Assembly (NCBI GenBank): GCA_947252975.1
Contig: CAMXWX010000041.1
Span: 1-8,240 of the forward strand
Origin: an uncultured Gardnerella sp.
GTDB lineage: Bacteria > Actinomycetota > Actinomycetes > Actinomycetales > Bifidobacteriaceae
Reading direction: 5' to 3'
DNA: 8,240 nt
Shown here: positions 1 to 6,339 of the stretch, piece after piece
How the letters are laid out: every line of letters starts with the position of its first letter
How positions within the stretch are numbered: the first letter of the stretch is position 1
Made by a program: the position numbers and the translations under genes
The notes under the pieces: generated by a model
Database searches by the model: none
Told to the model about the DNA's origin: nothing
The model's input: the letters and a program-made list of their open reading frames with translations, nothing else

Positions 1-22
1 GTCAGATGTGTATAAGAGACAG
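1..22. other. Sequencing adapter (Tn5/Nextera mosaic end), not genomic
   Basis: Bases 4-22 read AGATGTGTATAAGAGACAG, the 19-bp Tn5 mosaic end used in tagmentation libraries. The preceding GTC continues the standard Nextera read-1 adapter. This is library contamination left at a contig end. An open frame from base 6 to 257 starts inside it with Met-Cys-Ile-Arg-Asp-Arg, the usual mistranslation of this adapter, and should not be annotated as a gene. Confidence 0.97.
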
Positions 23-51
23 GGTCAGGAGTTCGAGTCTCCTTAGCTCCA
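23..51 (+). tRNA. tRNA-Ala, 3' fragment (5' part missing at contig end)
   Basis: The end of a tRNA follows directly on the adapter. The T stem is AGGAG (27-31), the T loop TTCGAGT (32-38), the closing arm CTCCT (39-43), the acceptor strand TAGCTCC (44-50) and the discriminator A51. The acceptor strand places a T at position 70 and A at 73, which fits the G3:U70 and A73 identity elements of tRNA-Ala. The anticodon is not in the window, so the amino acid is inferred from the acceptor end. Only a partial CA follows the discriminator, so the full CCA is not encoded, as in many actinobacterial tRNAs. Confidence 0.8.
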
Positions 52-57
52 CAAATA

Positions 58-89
58 GGGTTTCTAGCCAATCGCTAGAAGCCCTTTTT
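58..89 (+). terminator. Rho-independent terminator after tRNA-Ala
   Basis: An 11-bp stem, GGGTTTCTAGC (58-68) with GCTAGAAGCCC (74-84) including one G-T pair, closes a 5-nt loop (CAATC) and is followed by five T (85-89). It lies seven bases after the tRNA discriminator base, so it ends the tRNA transcript. Confidence 0.92.
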
Positions 90-150
90 CATGCATGGGG
101 TCCGTATTGTGTTTTGTGCGTGCTCCTTGTGTTTGCGCGCGTCTTGTTAC

Positions 151-167
151 ATGAGAACGCTTCTCAT
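151..167. promoter_or_regulatory. Perfect palindrome, Fur/Zur-like operator candidate
   Basis: ATGAGAA-CGC-TTCTCAT is a perfect 7-bp inverted repeat with a 3-bp spacer. It resembles iron or zinc boxes of Fur-family regulators, such as the TGAGAAT...ATTCTCA type. It lies about 170 bp upstream of a metal-transport ATPase, so metal-responsive control is plausible. It is about 60 bp upstream of the best candidate -35 box, farther than usual for simple repression. A second, looser inverted repeat, GTTAAT-6 nt-ATTAAC, lies at 179-196. The regulator is inferred. Confidence 0.45.
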
Positions 168-226
168 CAATGGTTGTTGTTAATATATTCATTAACAAAT
201 AAACATAAGTATCTTTACGCCGTGTA

Positions 227-254
227 TTGGGCTTGCTGTTATAAATCTTATAAA
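227..254 (+). promoter_or_regulatory. Candidate promoter of the P-type ATPase gene
   Basis: TTGGGC (227-232) and TATAAA (249-254) are separated by 16 bp, giving a plausible sigma-70-type promoter. The predicted 5' leader is about 75-80 nt. Another TATAAA at 240-245 lacks a good -35 box. Nothing else coding is seen between the terminator at 89 and the gene start at 339. Confidence 0.4.
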
Positions 255-338
255 TAGCTGCTCAATGGGTTAACAAGGCGTGAAATCGTGTGTTAGCCGC
301 GTTTAGCGCAGTTAGCCTGATCAGCGTAAGGAAAGTGT

Positions 339-2726
339 ATGCGTAAACTTCTAGCGTATTGCCGTCGTGCTCCTCAATTAGTAATCGTTTTAGTTTTGTT
401 TCCGTTTATTGCGGCGTTTTATTCTAGAAATCTGACTTTTATACTCGACTTTTGCAAAGCTATAAGCAAGACGTTAAATTACCTATTTTCATTGATAAAT
501 TTTGATTTTAATGTGCAAATAAGCCTTACAATCGGGCAAAGTATAATAACATGTTTAGTTTTATACACATGTGTTAAGTCGCTTTTAAGTATGATTGATG
601 ATTTGGCGCATGGCACACTTGGAATTGACTTGCTTGCGTTTGTTGCATTGCTTGCAACGCTTTGTATATGCGAATTTTGGGCAAGTTATTTGATTGTTGT
701 AATGGTGTTTACAGGCGGTGCAATCGAAGACTTTGCGCAAGATGCAGCGCAGAAAAATCTATCTCTTTTAGTAAATGCGTCTCCTCAAACCGCGCATTTA
801 ATGACACTTCCTGGAATAGTGTGCGGTGAATCTTGTGAGCAATGTGCTCTGCTTGATCATAGTCATTTTAGAAAAGTCAGTGATGAATCTTCGCTAGAGG
901 CATTGCAAGAACATAAAGATTTTACTAGTTGTGAATCGTGTAAAAAATGTAACAATAACTCTAAAGAATGCCCAATATTGCAAGATGTAAAGTCTTCTAG
1001 CCAATTGCAAAGATACAAAACAGTTCCAGTTGAAAATCTAAAAATTGGCAATGTAATAGTTGTTCTTCCAGGAGAAACAGTTCCTGTAGACGGTGAGCTT
1101 TTAAGTGGTTCTGCTGTTCTAGACACAAGCGCAATAAACGGCGAGTCGCTTCCGCGTGAAGTGTTTGCTGGCGCGCAAGTGTTGTCTGGATGCGTAAATG
1201 GCGGCGTTGTGTTGATTATGCGCGTAACTAAGTTATCGCAAAATTCGCAATATCAAAAAATCATGAAGTTGGTGGAATCTGCAAGAAGTTCCAAGGCTGC
1301 TGTGGTTCGATTTGCGGATATGCTTTCCGTGCCTTTTACGGTGATTTCTTTTGTGATTGCATTTAGCGCTTGGGCTGCATCTGGTCAGGCTTTAAGATTT
1401 GCGCAAGTGTTGGTGCTAGCTACGCCTTGCCCGCTATTAATCGCTGTGCCAGTGGCGTTTATGGCAGGAACAGGAAGGCTTGCAAAGCTTGGGATTGTTG
1501 TAAAAAGTCAGGATGTTTTAGAGCAATTAAGTTGTGTAAGTGATGCTTTCTTCGACAAAACAGGAACTCTTACTGTTAAGCAGCCTCAAGTTGTTAGAGT
1601 GGATTTAGCGAATCATCAAGATAGCGAAAATCAGGAAAATCAAGAAAATAGCGAGTTGCAAAATAGAATACTAATGTTTGCAGGCGTTTTGGAAACATAC
1701 TCGCAGCACATTCTTGCAGGAGGAATTGCAAAAGCTGGAGCAGATCTTTGGCAAAACACGCATCCGTCTGCCGTTCCGCAACTTCCAAGCGTTCGCGAAT
1801 ATCCAGTTATAAGCGGTGTTAAAGAAACTGCTGGGCAAGGTATATGCGCAAGTGTGGATGGCGTAAACGTTAGAGTTGGGCGAAAAAGCTACGTTTTGAA
1901 TGCGCCAGCTGGCTGCCTCGAGGAAAAGTCGCAAGCAACCGAAGATAAAGCCAAACGTGCAAATGTAGAAAATATAGAAAATGCAGAAGATGCAAAAAAT
2001 GTAGAAAATGTATCAAAAACAGAAAGCAATTTTGAAGAGCTTTCTGCAGACGAGATGGCAACATACGTTTCTTTTGATGGCAAACTTGTTGGGCGAATTG
2101 TTCTAAAAGATGTGCCTAGAGAAAATGCAAAATCAACGATACAAAAGCTAAAGGGGCTTGGTGTTCGTTCAATAAGCATGCTCACGGGAGACGGCTTGCA
2201 GGCTGCTCAAACAATAGCAAAAAGCGTTGGTATTGAGCGAGTAAAGGCTAATTTGCTGCCACAAGACAAGCTTGAGTGCATAAAACAGCACTATAGCGGT
2301 TACAAAAGCGAAGAAGATTGCGGCAGTTTTGAAAGTTTTGGCATATTTAGCAGATTTATGCATAAGAAAAAAGATAAGCGCGTAACAATGATGGTTGGAG
2401 ATGGCGTAAACGATGCCCCAGTTTTGGCTGCAGCAAACATTGGCGTGGCATTAACAGATGGCACGGATACAGCAGCTTCGGAGTGCGCGCAAGTTGTGAT
2501 TATGAACAACAACATTTATGCTGTAGCAAACGCTGTAAGCGTTGCAAAACACACGAAGAGAGTTATGATTCAAGCTGTTATGTTGGGAATTGGTTTGGCT
2601 GTTATAAGCATGATTGCGGCTGCTTTTGGGCTGATTCCTGCCGTTCTTGGAGCTATGATGCAAGAGATGATTGATGTTGTGTCAATTTTGTGGGCGCTAA
2701 CAGCGTTGAAAGGCAAACGTGCATAA
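339..2726 (+). CDS. Heavy-metal translocating P1B-type ATPase
   Basis: This is a membrane pump of 795 residues that uses ATP to move a metal ion across the cytoplasmic membrane. About eight hydrophobic segments are visible: roughly 12-30, 60-80, 92-110, 115-128, 330-349, 352-378, 741-763 and 765-790. The catalytic set is complete. It has an actuator loop NGES (267-270, usually TGES), the metal-site motif TPCPL (362-366), the phosphorylated Asp406 in DKTGT, TGDG (616-619) and GDGVND (687-692). The P1B 'HP' motif is changed to His457-Ile (SQHILA). There is no N-terminal HMA domain. Instead a segment of about 60 residues in the actuator domain carries Cys162, 166, 169, 198, 201, 204 and 211 plus His174 and His176. 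The last helix keeps Asp779 but has ILWALTAL where many relatives read ILNALRAL. Charged linkers near 425-440 and 525-570 and a loop near 652-680 make it longer than typical P1B pumps (about 630-720). The start is ATG with AAGGAAAG 3-10 bases upstream. The substrate cannot be told from sequence; a divalent metal such as Zn or Cd is a guess. Confidence 0.93.
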   Translation: MRKLLAYCRRAPQLVIVLVLFPFIAAFYSRNLTFILDFCKAISKTLNYLFSLINFDFNVQISLTIGQSIITCLVLYTCVKSLLSMIDDLAHGTLGIDLLAFVALLATLCICEFWASYLIVVMVFTGGAIEDFAQDAAQKNLSLLVNASPQTAHLMTLPGIVCGESCEQCALLDHSHFRKVSDESSLEALQEHKDFTSCESCKKCNNNSKECPILQDVKSSSQLQRYKTVPVENLKIGNVIVVLPGETVPVDGELLSGSAVLDTSAINGESLPREVFAGAQVLSGCVNGGVVLIMRVTKLSQNSQYQKIMKLVESARSSKAAVVRFADMLSVPFTVISFVIAFSAWAASGQALRFAQVLVLATPCPLLIAVPVAFMAGTGRLAKLGIVVKSQDVLEQLSCVSDAFFDKTGTLTVKQPQVVRVDLANHQDSENQENQENSELQNRILMFAGVLETYSQHILAGGIAKAGADLWQNTHPSAVPQLPSVREYPVISGVKETAGQGICASVDGVNVRVGRKSYVLNAPAGCLEEKSQATEDKAKRANVENIENAEDAKNVENVSKTESNFEELSADEMATYVSFDGKLVGRIVLKDVPRENAKSTIQKLKGLGVRSISMLTGDGLQAAQTIAKSVGIERVKANLLPQDKLECIKQHYSGYKSEEDCGSFESFGIFSRFMHKKKDKRVTMMVGDGVNDAPVLAAANIGVALTDGTDTAASECAQVVIMNNNIYAVANAVSVAKHTKRVMIQAVMLGIGLAVISMIAAAFGLIPAVLGAMMQEMIDVVSILWALTALKGKRA
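1626..1652 (+). repeat. In-frame 9-nt tandem repeat in the ATPase gene
   Basis: Three 9-nt units (GAAAATCAG, GAAAATCAA, GAAAATAGC) encode Glu-Asn-Gln, Glu-Asn-Gln and Glu-Asn-Ser. They form a hydrophilic linker just after the phosphorylation domain start (residues 430-438). Because the unit is a multiple of three, slippage would change linker length without breaking the frame. Confidence 0.75.
1962..2015 (+). repeat. In-frame 9-nt tandem repeat (six units) in the ATPase gene
   Basis: Six successive 9-nt units of the type AATGTAGAA encode residues 542-559: NVE, NIE, NAE, DAK, NVE, NVS. This charged, probably unstructured linker lies between the nucleotide-binding part (VGRKSYVL) and the return to the phosphorylation domain (ATYVSFDGKLVG). 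Copy number may vary between strains; this is inferred from the repeat form. Confidence 0.8.
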
Positions 2727-2872
2727 GTGACAATATTCACTTTGCTCTTTTCTTGAATGAACCAAGGCGCTAGTCTAAATAGTGGAGCATAAAAGCCAGC
2801 GATTTTATTTAAATCTTCAAAAAGATTAGGCTTAAGAATGCTCGAAACACGCAAAATGTAATGTTTTAACAT
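2727..2872 (-). other. Possible remnant of a gene or small antisense ORF
   Basis: The minus strand is open from an ATG at 2872 through the whole gap between the ATPase and the reductase, and runs on antisense into the ATPase end (stop at 2570). The intergenic part (about 48 codons) has a protein-like composition, with stretches such as NKIAGFYAPLFRLAPWFI. No Shine-Dalgarno sequence is visible before the ATG, and the distal half is just the ATPase read backwards. I do not recognise a family. It may be a decayed gene or chance. The gap also holds a weak hairpin, AATCTT-CAAA-AAGATT (2812-2827), and an inverted repeat TTTAAC/GTTAAA (2865-2885). Confidence 0.2.
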
Positions 2873-2931
2873 AACAAAAGTTAAATAACAACATTTGAAT
2901 ACAAAATTTGAATAATAACATGGGAAAATTT

Positions 2932-4431
2932 ATGGAAACGAATTATGATACGGATTCGCACGAATTGCGAATCGCAGTTATTGGCGCGGGGCCTGCTGGA
3001 ATCTACTCGTCAGATATTTTTCTTCGTCAGCTTAAAAAACTAGGCGACGGCATGGGCTTGGGTACGGCAGCTAGAATCGATTTATTTGAAAAGCTACCAG
3101 TGCCATTCGGGCTGGTTCGATATGGCGTTGCTCCAGACCATCCGAGTATAAAATTCATTGCAGATGCATTAGCTAAAACGCTTGATAATCCAAATATTCA
3201 CTTGTATGCGAATGTTGAATTTGGCAAAGATATTACCTTAGAAGATTTGTTGCCGCGCTATGACGCAATTCTGTTTGCTACGGGCGCTGTAGAAGATAAG
3301 CCGCTTAGTATTCCAGGAGCATCGTTGAACGGCGTTTATGGCGCTGCAAAGTTTGTGGAATGGTACGACGGGTATCCTACCAGTGAGCGCACGTGGCCGC
3401 TTGATGCAAGCGAAGTGGCTGTTATTGGTGGCGGAAACGTTGCTATGGATGTTGCGCGCGAGCTTTTGCGAGATGCGGATTATCTTAGAGAGCACACGGA
3501 TATTTCCGACGACGTTTACAATGGTTTGCTTAAAAATCGTGCGCAAACACTTCACTTGTTTATTCGACGAGGCGTTGCTCAAGCTAAGTTCTCTGTTCAA
3601 GAATTGCGCGAGATGGAAAAGCTTTCTGGTGTGCAAATAGTTGTAAACGAGAGTGATTTTGACCTGGACGACGAAACAATTGATGTTGCTGGAAAAGACA
3701 AGTTGACTCGCCAAATGGTAGAAGAGCTTTTTGCTATACGCGATTTGAGTGAAGATATGGAAGATGGTGGAAACGTTGACTTTGAGGGCAATTCTGCAAA
3801 TAAGCGCTACATTATTCACTTTAACGCAAATCCAGTTGAGATTCTGGGAGAAGATGGGCGAGTGTGTGCGATTCGAGTAGAGCGCACAGCTACAAGCGCG
3901 GATGGCAAAATGACTTGCACTGGCGAGTTTGAAGAATACCCAGTTCAGGCAGTTTACCATGCGATTGGATATAAGCCTGCGCAAGTTAGTGGAGTTGCTT
4001 ACGATTTTGCTCGCGCACTTCTTGCAAACAACGATGGCAGGATTTTAACTTCGGCGCAAAATGGGGTTGTTTGCCCACGCTTGTATGCAACTGGTTGGGC
4101 TAAGCGAGGGCCAGTCGGGTTGATTGGTTCTACAAAGTCGGATGCTTTGCAAGTCGTTGAAAATATGCTGGAAGACTTAGCAAAAAGTTTTGACGAAGAA
4201 TGTGAATCCGCGCTTCCTGGACTTAATGAACTTCCTGGAAGATTGGCAACAGATAGAGACCCTAAGTCTATTGAAAATCTTCTTGAATCTAGAGGAGTCA
4301 AAGTGGTTGATTTTGAAGGGTGGAAGAGGATTGATGCTTTCGAGGTTGAATCTGGATTAGCGGAAAATCGCGCTCGCAAAAAAGTCGTATCTAAACAAAT
4401 GCTTATGGATATAGCGGAAATTAAACAATAG
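2932..4431 (+). CDS. Ferredoxin/adrenodoxin-NADP+ reductase, FprA-like
   Basis: This cytoplasmic FAD enzyme moves electrons between NADPH and a ferredoxin-type carrier. It belongs to the adrenodoxin-reductase/FprA branch, related in fold to the small subunit of glutamate synthase. Numbered from this start (499 residues), it shows the FAD-binding GAGPAG (18-23) at the N-terminus. The family signature FGLVRYGVAPDH is at 59-70, the NADP-binding GGGNVAMD at 166-173, and the C-terminal FAD contact GWAKRGPVG at 388-396, followed by IGSTKSDA. Length is normal for the family. I chose ATG 2932 because GGGA lies six bases upstream and the protein then begins shortly before the FAD motif. The frame also has ATG 2920 and TTG 2908, both without a ribosome site. 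No ferredoxin gene is adjacent, so the redox partner is unknown. A 205-base gap separates it from the ATPase, so it is probably transcribed on its own. Confidence 0.93.
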   Translation: METNYDTDSHELRIAVIGAGPAGIYSSDIFLRQLKKLGDGMGLGTAARIDLFEKLPVPFGLVRYGVAPDHPSIKFIADALAKTLDNPNIHLYANVEFGKDITLEDLLPRYDAILFATGAVEDKPLSIPGASLNGVYGAAKFVEWYDGYPTSERTWPLDASEVAVIGGGNVAMDVARELLRDADYLREHTDISDDVYNGLLKNRAQTLHLFIRRGVAQAKFSVQELREMEKLSGVQIVVNESDFDLDDETIDVAGKDKLTRQMVEELFAIRDLSEDMEDGGNVDFEGNSANKRYIIHFNANPVEILGEDGRVCAIRVERTATSADGKMTCTGEFEEYPVQAVYHAIGYKPAQVSGVAYDFARALLANNDGRILTSAQNGVVCPRLYATGWAKRGPVGLIGSTKSDALQVVENMLEDLAKSFDEECESALPGLNELPGRLATDRDPKSIENLLESRGVKVVDFEGWKRIDAFEVESGLAENRARKKVVSKQMLMDIAEIKQ

Positions 4432-4449
4432 TTTATATTGAGCGTACGT

Positions 4450-4487
4450 ATTGATTAGTACGCATTGATTAGTAAATATTGATTAGT
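4450..4487. repeat. Three direct repeats ATTGATTAGT, 14-bp period
   Basis: ATTGATTAGT occurs at 4450-4459, 4464-4473 and 4478-4487, exactly 14 bp apart, with different 4-bp spacers (ACGC, AAAT). It begins 18 bp after the reductase stop and about 145 bp before htpX. It could be a tandem protein-binding site or a small satellite. Function unknown. Confidence 0.7.
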
Positions 4488-4516
4488 GGTCATTAAACTG
4501 TAGCCAAATTGCGCAG

Positions 4517-4530
4517 AAAGTGGCCACTTT
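4517..4530. promoter_or_regulatory. 14-nt perfect palindrome between reductase and htpX
   Basis: AAAGTGGCCACTTT is a perfect palindrome followed by one more T. It could be an operator upstream of htpX or the core of a weak terminator for the reductase (stem AAAGT/ACTTT, loop GGCC). Neither reading is firm. Confidence 0.35.
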
Positions 4531-4630
4531 TCAACATTTATTCACCTGTTTTAAGTGTGTTAAATCATAAGCATTAAATATACAGTTTTCATTCAGCAAA
4601 ATTACAGTTGAGATTATTAGAATCAAAATC

Positions 4631-5674
4631 ATGTTTGGCAACATGGGTATGCGCTATTTCAACAATTTGAAAACAGTAGTGTTGTTTTCTCTAATATGGC
4701 TATTTGCTGCTTTGCTGTGGATTGTTGCTGGATTGCGTTTGTCGATGCTGGTTTGGTTTGCAATTATTGCAATAATTTTAAGCTTATGCGCTTATTGGCT
4801 TTCTGGAAAAGTTGCCATTCGCATTATGCGTGCTAGCGAAATTAGCGAGAACGAAGAACCTGTTTTATACGGCATTGTTCGCGAGATTTCTGCGCAAATC
4901 GAAAAGCCTATGCCGCGCATTTATGTTGCTCCAACAGACAGTACGAATATTTTTGCAATTGGTAGAAGCGAGCGTCACGCAACAATTTGCTGCACTCGTG
5001 GTCTTTTGAATATTCTAAACGAGCGCGAGTTGCGTGGCGTTGTAAGCCACGAGCTTATTCATGTTTACAATCACGATATTTTGAATTCAACGGTTGCGTC
5101 TGCAATTGCAACAGTTATTACGTATTTTGGGTACGTGCTTATGTATTCGGGAAGTGAGTGTGCAAAATCTGCTAAAAGGCGTTGCCCTGTACTAAAAGTT
5201 ATTGGCAAGGTTTTAAGTGCCATTTTTGTGCCGCTTGGTTCTCTATTTGTTAAGCTTGCGATTTCTAGAGCGCGCGAGCTGGATGCAGATCGAAGTGCAA
5301 GTATGCTTACTGGCGACCCCGCGGCTTTGGCTTCTGCGCTAAACAAAATTTCCTACGGAGTTAAGATGCATAAGATGGATTTGCATTCGGGAGTGCAAGC
5401 TATTGCTTCACTTATGATTGTAAATCCGTTTGCAAACTACGATTCCAAGCTTTTAAAGCCGTTTTCTAGGCAGCCAGATGTTAACAAGCGAGTCGACTCT
5501 TTAATGCTTATGTCTAGTAAGATGGAAAGTCTTGTGCAAGAAGATGTGCGTGGAGAAATCGATCATATTGAGCATGATAGCGATAGCGTGTTTCGTTTTA
5601 AGAATGGCGCTAAATACAATGTTGAATACGGCAAAGGTGTTTCTGACGGAGTTGTAGCAGTTAGCGGAGCGTGA
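4631..5674 (+). CDS. htpX: HtpX-family membrane zinc metalloprotease (M48)
   Basis: This is an integral membrane endopeptidase of the M48B family that degrades misfolded membrane proteins. The 347-residue protein has two N-terminal membrane helices (about 15-35 and 38-57). The zinc site is HELIH (140-144) with His140, catalytic Glu141 and His144. Two more hydrophobic stretches follow (about 154-172 and 189-211), then the third zinc ligand Glu216 in RARELDAD. The start MFGNMGMRYFNNLKT resembles the family N-terminus, where a short polar leader ends in N-x-LKT. No good Shine-Dalgarno sequence precedes ATG 4631; ATG 4643 and 4649 are alternatives with no better site. The C-terminal tail (about 300-347) is longer and more acidic than in E. 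coli HtpX (about 293 residues). It lies 199 bp from the reductase gene and is likely monocistronic. Confidence 0.93.
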   Translation: MFGNMGMRYFNNLKTVVLFSLIWLFAALLWIVAGLRLSMLVWFAIIAIILSLCAYWLSGKVAIRIMRASEISENEEPVLYGIVREISAQIEKPMPRIYVAPTDSTNIFAIGRSERHATICCTRGLLNILNERELRGVVSHELIHVYNHDILNSTVASAIATVITYFGYVLMYSGSECAKSAKRRCPVLKVIGKVLSAIFVPLGSLFVKLAISRARELDADRSASMLTGDPAALASALNKISYGVKMHKMDLHSGVQAIASLMIVNPFANYDSKLLKPFSRQPDVNKRVDSLMLMSSKMESLVQEDVRGEIDHIEHDSDSVFRFKNGAKYNVEYGKGVSDGVVAVSGA

Positions 5675-5773
5675 TATTCTTAGATGGTTTGCTTTTTAGA
5701 TTGATTCTTGAGCGCTTATTTGCTTGTTTGCAGGCAGATTATCGGTAAGGATTAGTCGCAAGCAACCGAGCAT

Positions 5774-5847
5774 GCGGACATAGTTCATCGGTAGAATGGA
5801 AGCTTCCCAAGCTTCAGAGGCGGGTTCGATTCCCGTTGTCCGCTCCA
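5774..5847 (+). tRNA. tRNA-Gly (anticodon CCC)
   Basis: A complete 74-nt cloverleaf. The acceptor is GCGGACA (5774-5780) with TGTCCGC (5837-5843), the D arm GTTC...GAAT, the anticodon stem GAAGC/GCTTC and the loop TTCCCAA with anticodon CCC (5806-5808). The T arm is GCGGG-TTCGATT-CCCGT. The discriminator is T5844, as expected for bacterial tRNA-Gly, and CCA (5845-5847) is encoded. It reads GGG codons. Confidence 0.96.
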
Positions 5848-5853
5848 TGTAGA

Positions 5854-5875
5854 AAACGTTGATATATCAACGTTT
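5854..5875 (+). repeat. 22-nt perfect palindrome after tRNA-Gly
   Basis: AAACGTTGATA is followed directly by its reverse complement TATCAACGTTT. As RNA it would fold into a hairpin beginning six bases after the tRNA CCA end. It lacks a T tract just after the stem (GTGGCTTG follows), so it may be a processing or termination signal of imperfect type, or a protein-binding palindrome. Confidence 0.6.
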
Positions 5876-5952
5876 GTGGCTTGTTCTTATGTCTTAAAAA
5901 TACGCTAAATGTGAAAATAATGTGCAAAATTCTATAATTTTTTTTTTTAATA

Positions 5953-5982
5953 TTGACACGAAAATCTTAGTTAAATTAAAAT
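5953..5982 (+). promoter_or_regulatory. Strong promoter of the 102-residue membrane protein gene
   Basis: A consensus TTGACA (5953-5958) is followed after 18 bp by TAAAAT (5977-5982), five of six matches to the -10 consensus. An 11-T run (5938-5948) lies just upstream and may act as an A/T-rich upstream element. This is the best promoter in the window. Confidence 0.75.
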
Positions 5983-5988
5983 CGTATT

Positions 5989-6025
5989 AAATCCGATACG
6001 GTAGAGGATTTAATTGGGCAGGAGG
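5989..6025 (+). promoter_or_regulatory. Leader hairpin and strong ribosome-binding site
   Basis: AAATCC (5989-5994) and GGATTT (6006-6011) can pair around an 11-nt loop in the 5' leader. An overlapping alternative pairs CGTAT (5983-5987) with ATACG (5996-6000). A perfect AGGAGG (6020-6025) lies five bases before the ATG at 6031. The two competing hairpins could modulate translation, but this is speculative; the ribosome site itself is clear. Confidence 0.5.
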
Positions 6026-6030
6026 TTTTT

Positions 6031-6339
6031 ATGTTAGATATGTTGTTTGCACTTGTTGCGGTTTTATCAATGTTAATAGGCTTGGTTTTGTCTGTAATGC
6101 TTTGGGTTAAAAGCAGCAAATCAGCTAAAGAGTTGTATAAAAACGCATATGTATATGCGATTGTTGATGTTGTATTGGGCGTATTGTCTTGGGCAACTTA
6201 TGCTGCGACTATCAATTCCGTAGATGCTGATGTGCGTGAATTCTACACAAATTACTTCACAGCGCCATTGATTGTTCTTGCTGTTCTTGTTGTAAGTATT
6301 GCTGCTATAACTTTTGCTAAGTCTAGAAAAATAGCATAA
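6031..6339 (+). CDS. Small three-helix membrane protein, function unknown
   Basis: A 102-residue protein that is almost entirely membrane-embedded. Hydrophobic helices lie at about 4-26, 39-61 and 77-95. The loop between helices 1 and 2 is basic (KSSKSAKELYK), and so is the C-terminus (KSRK). The loop between helices 2 and 3 is acidic (SVDADVREFY). By the positive-inside rule the N-terminus lies outside and the C-terminus inside. I do not recognise a family. A consensus promoter and a perfect AGGAGG suggest strong expression. It is followed at its stop codon by a large repeat hairpin. It could be a holin-like or transport-accessory protein, but nothing in the sequence decides this. Confidence 0.8.
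   Translation: MLDMLFALVAVLSMLIGLVLSVMLWVKSSKSAKELYKNAYVYAIVDVVLGVLSWATYAATINSVDADVREFYTNYFTAPLIVLAVLVVSIAAITFAKSRKIA

Noticed and set aside
6..257. Open frame of 83 codons at the contig start
   Set aside because: It starts inside the sequencing adapter and runs through the tRNA fragment and terminator; no ribosome site and no recognisable protein.
2908..2931. TTG (2908) or ATG (2920) as the reductase start
   Set aside because: Neither has a ribosome site; ATG 2932 has GGGA six bases upstream and starts closer to the FAD motif, as in the family.
3238..3984. 248-codon minus-strand frame inside the reductase gene
   Set aside because: The plus strand encodes a clear FprA-like reductase with all cofactor motifs here; the reverse frame shows no motif and is a shadow.
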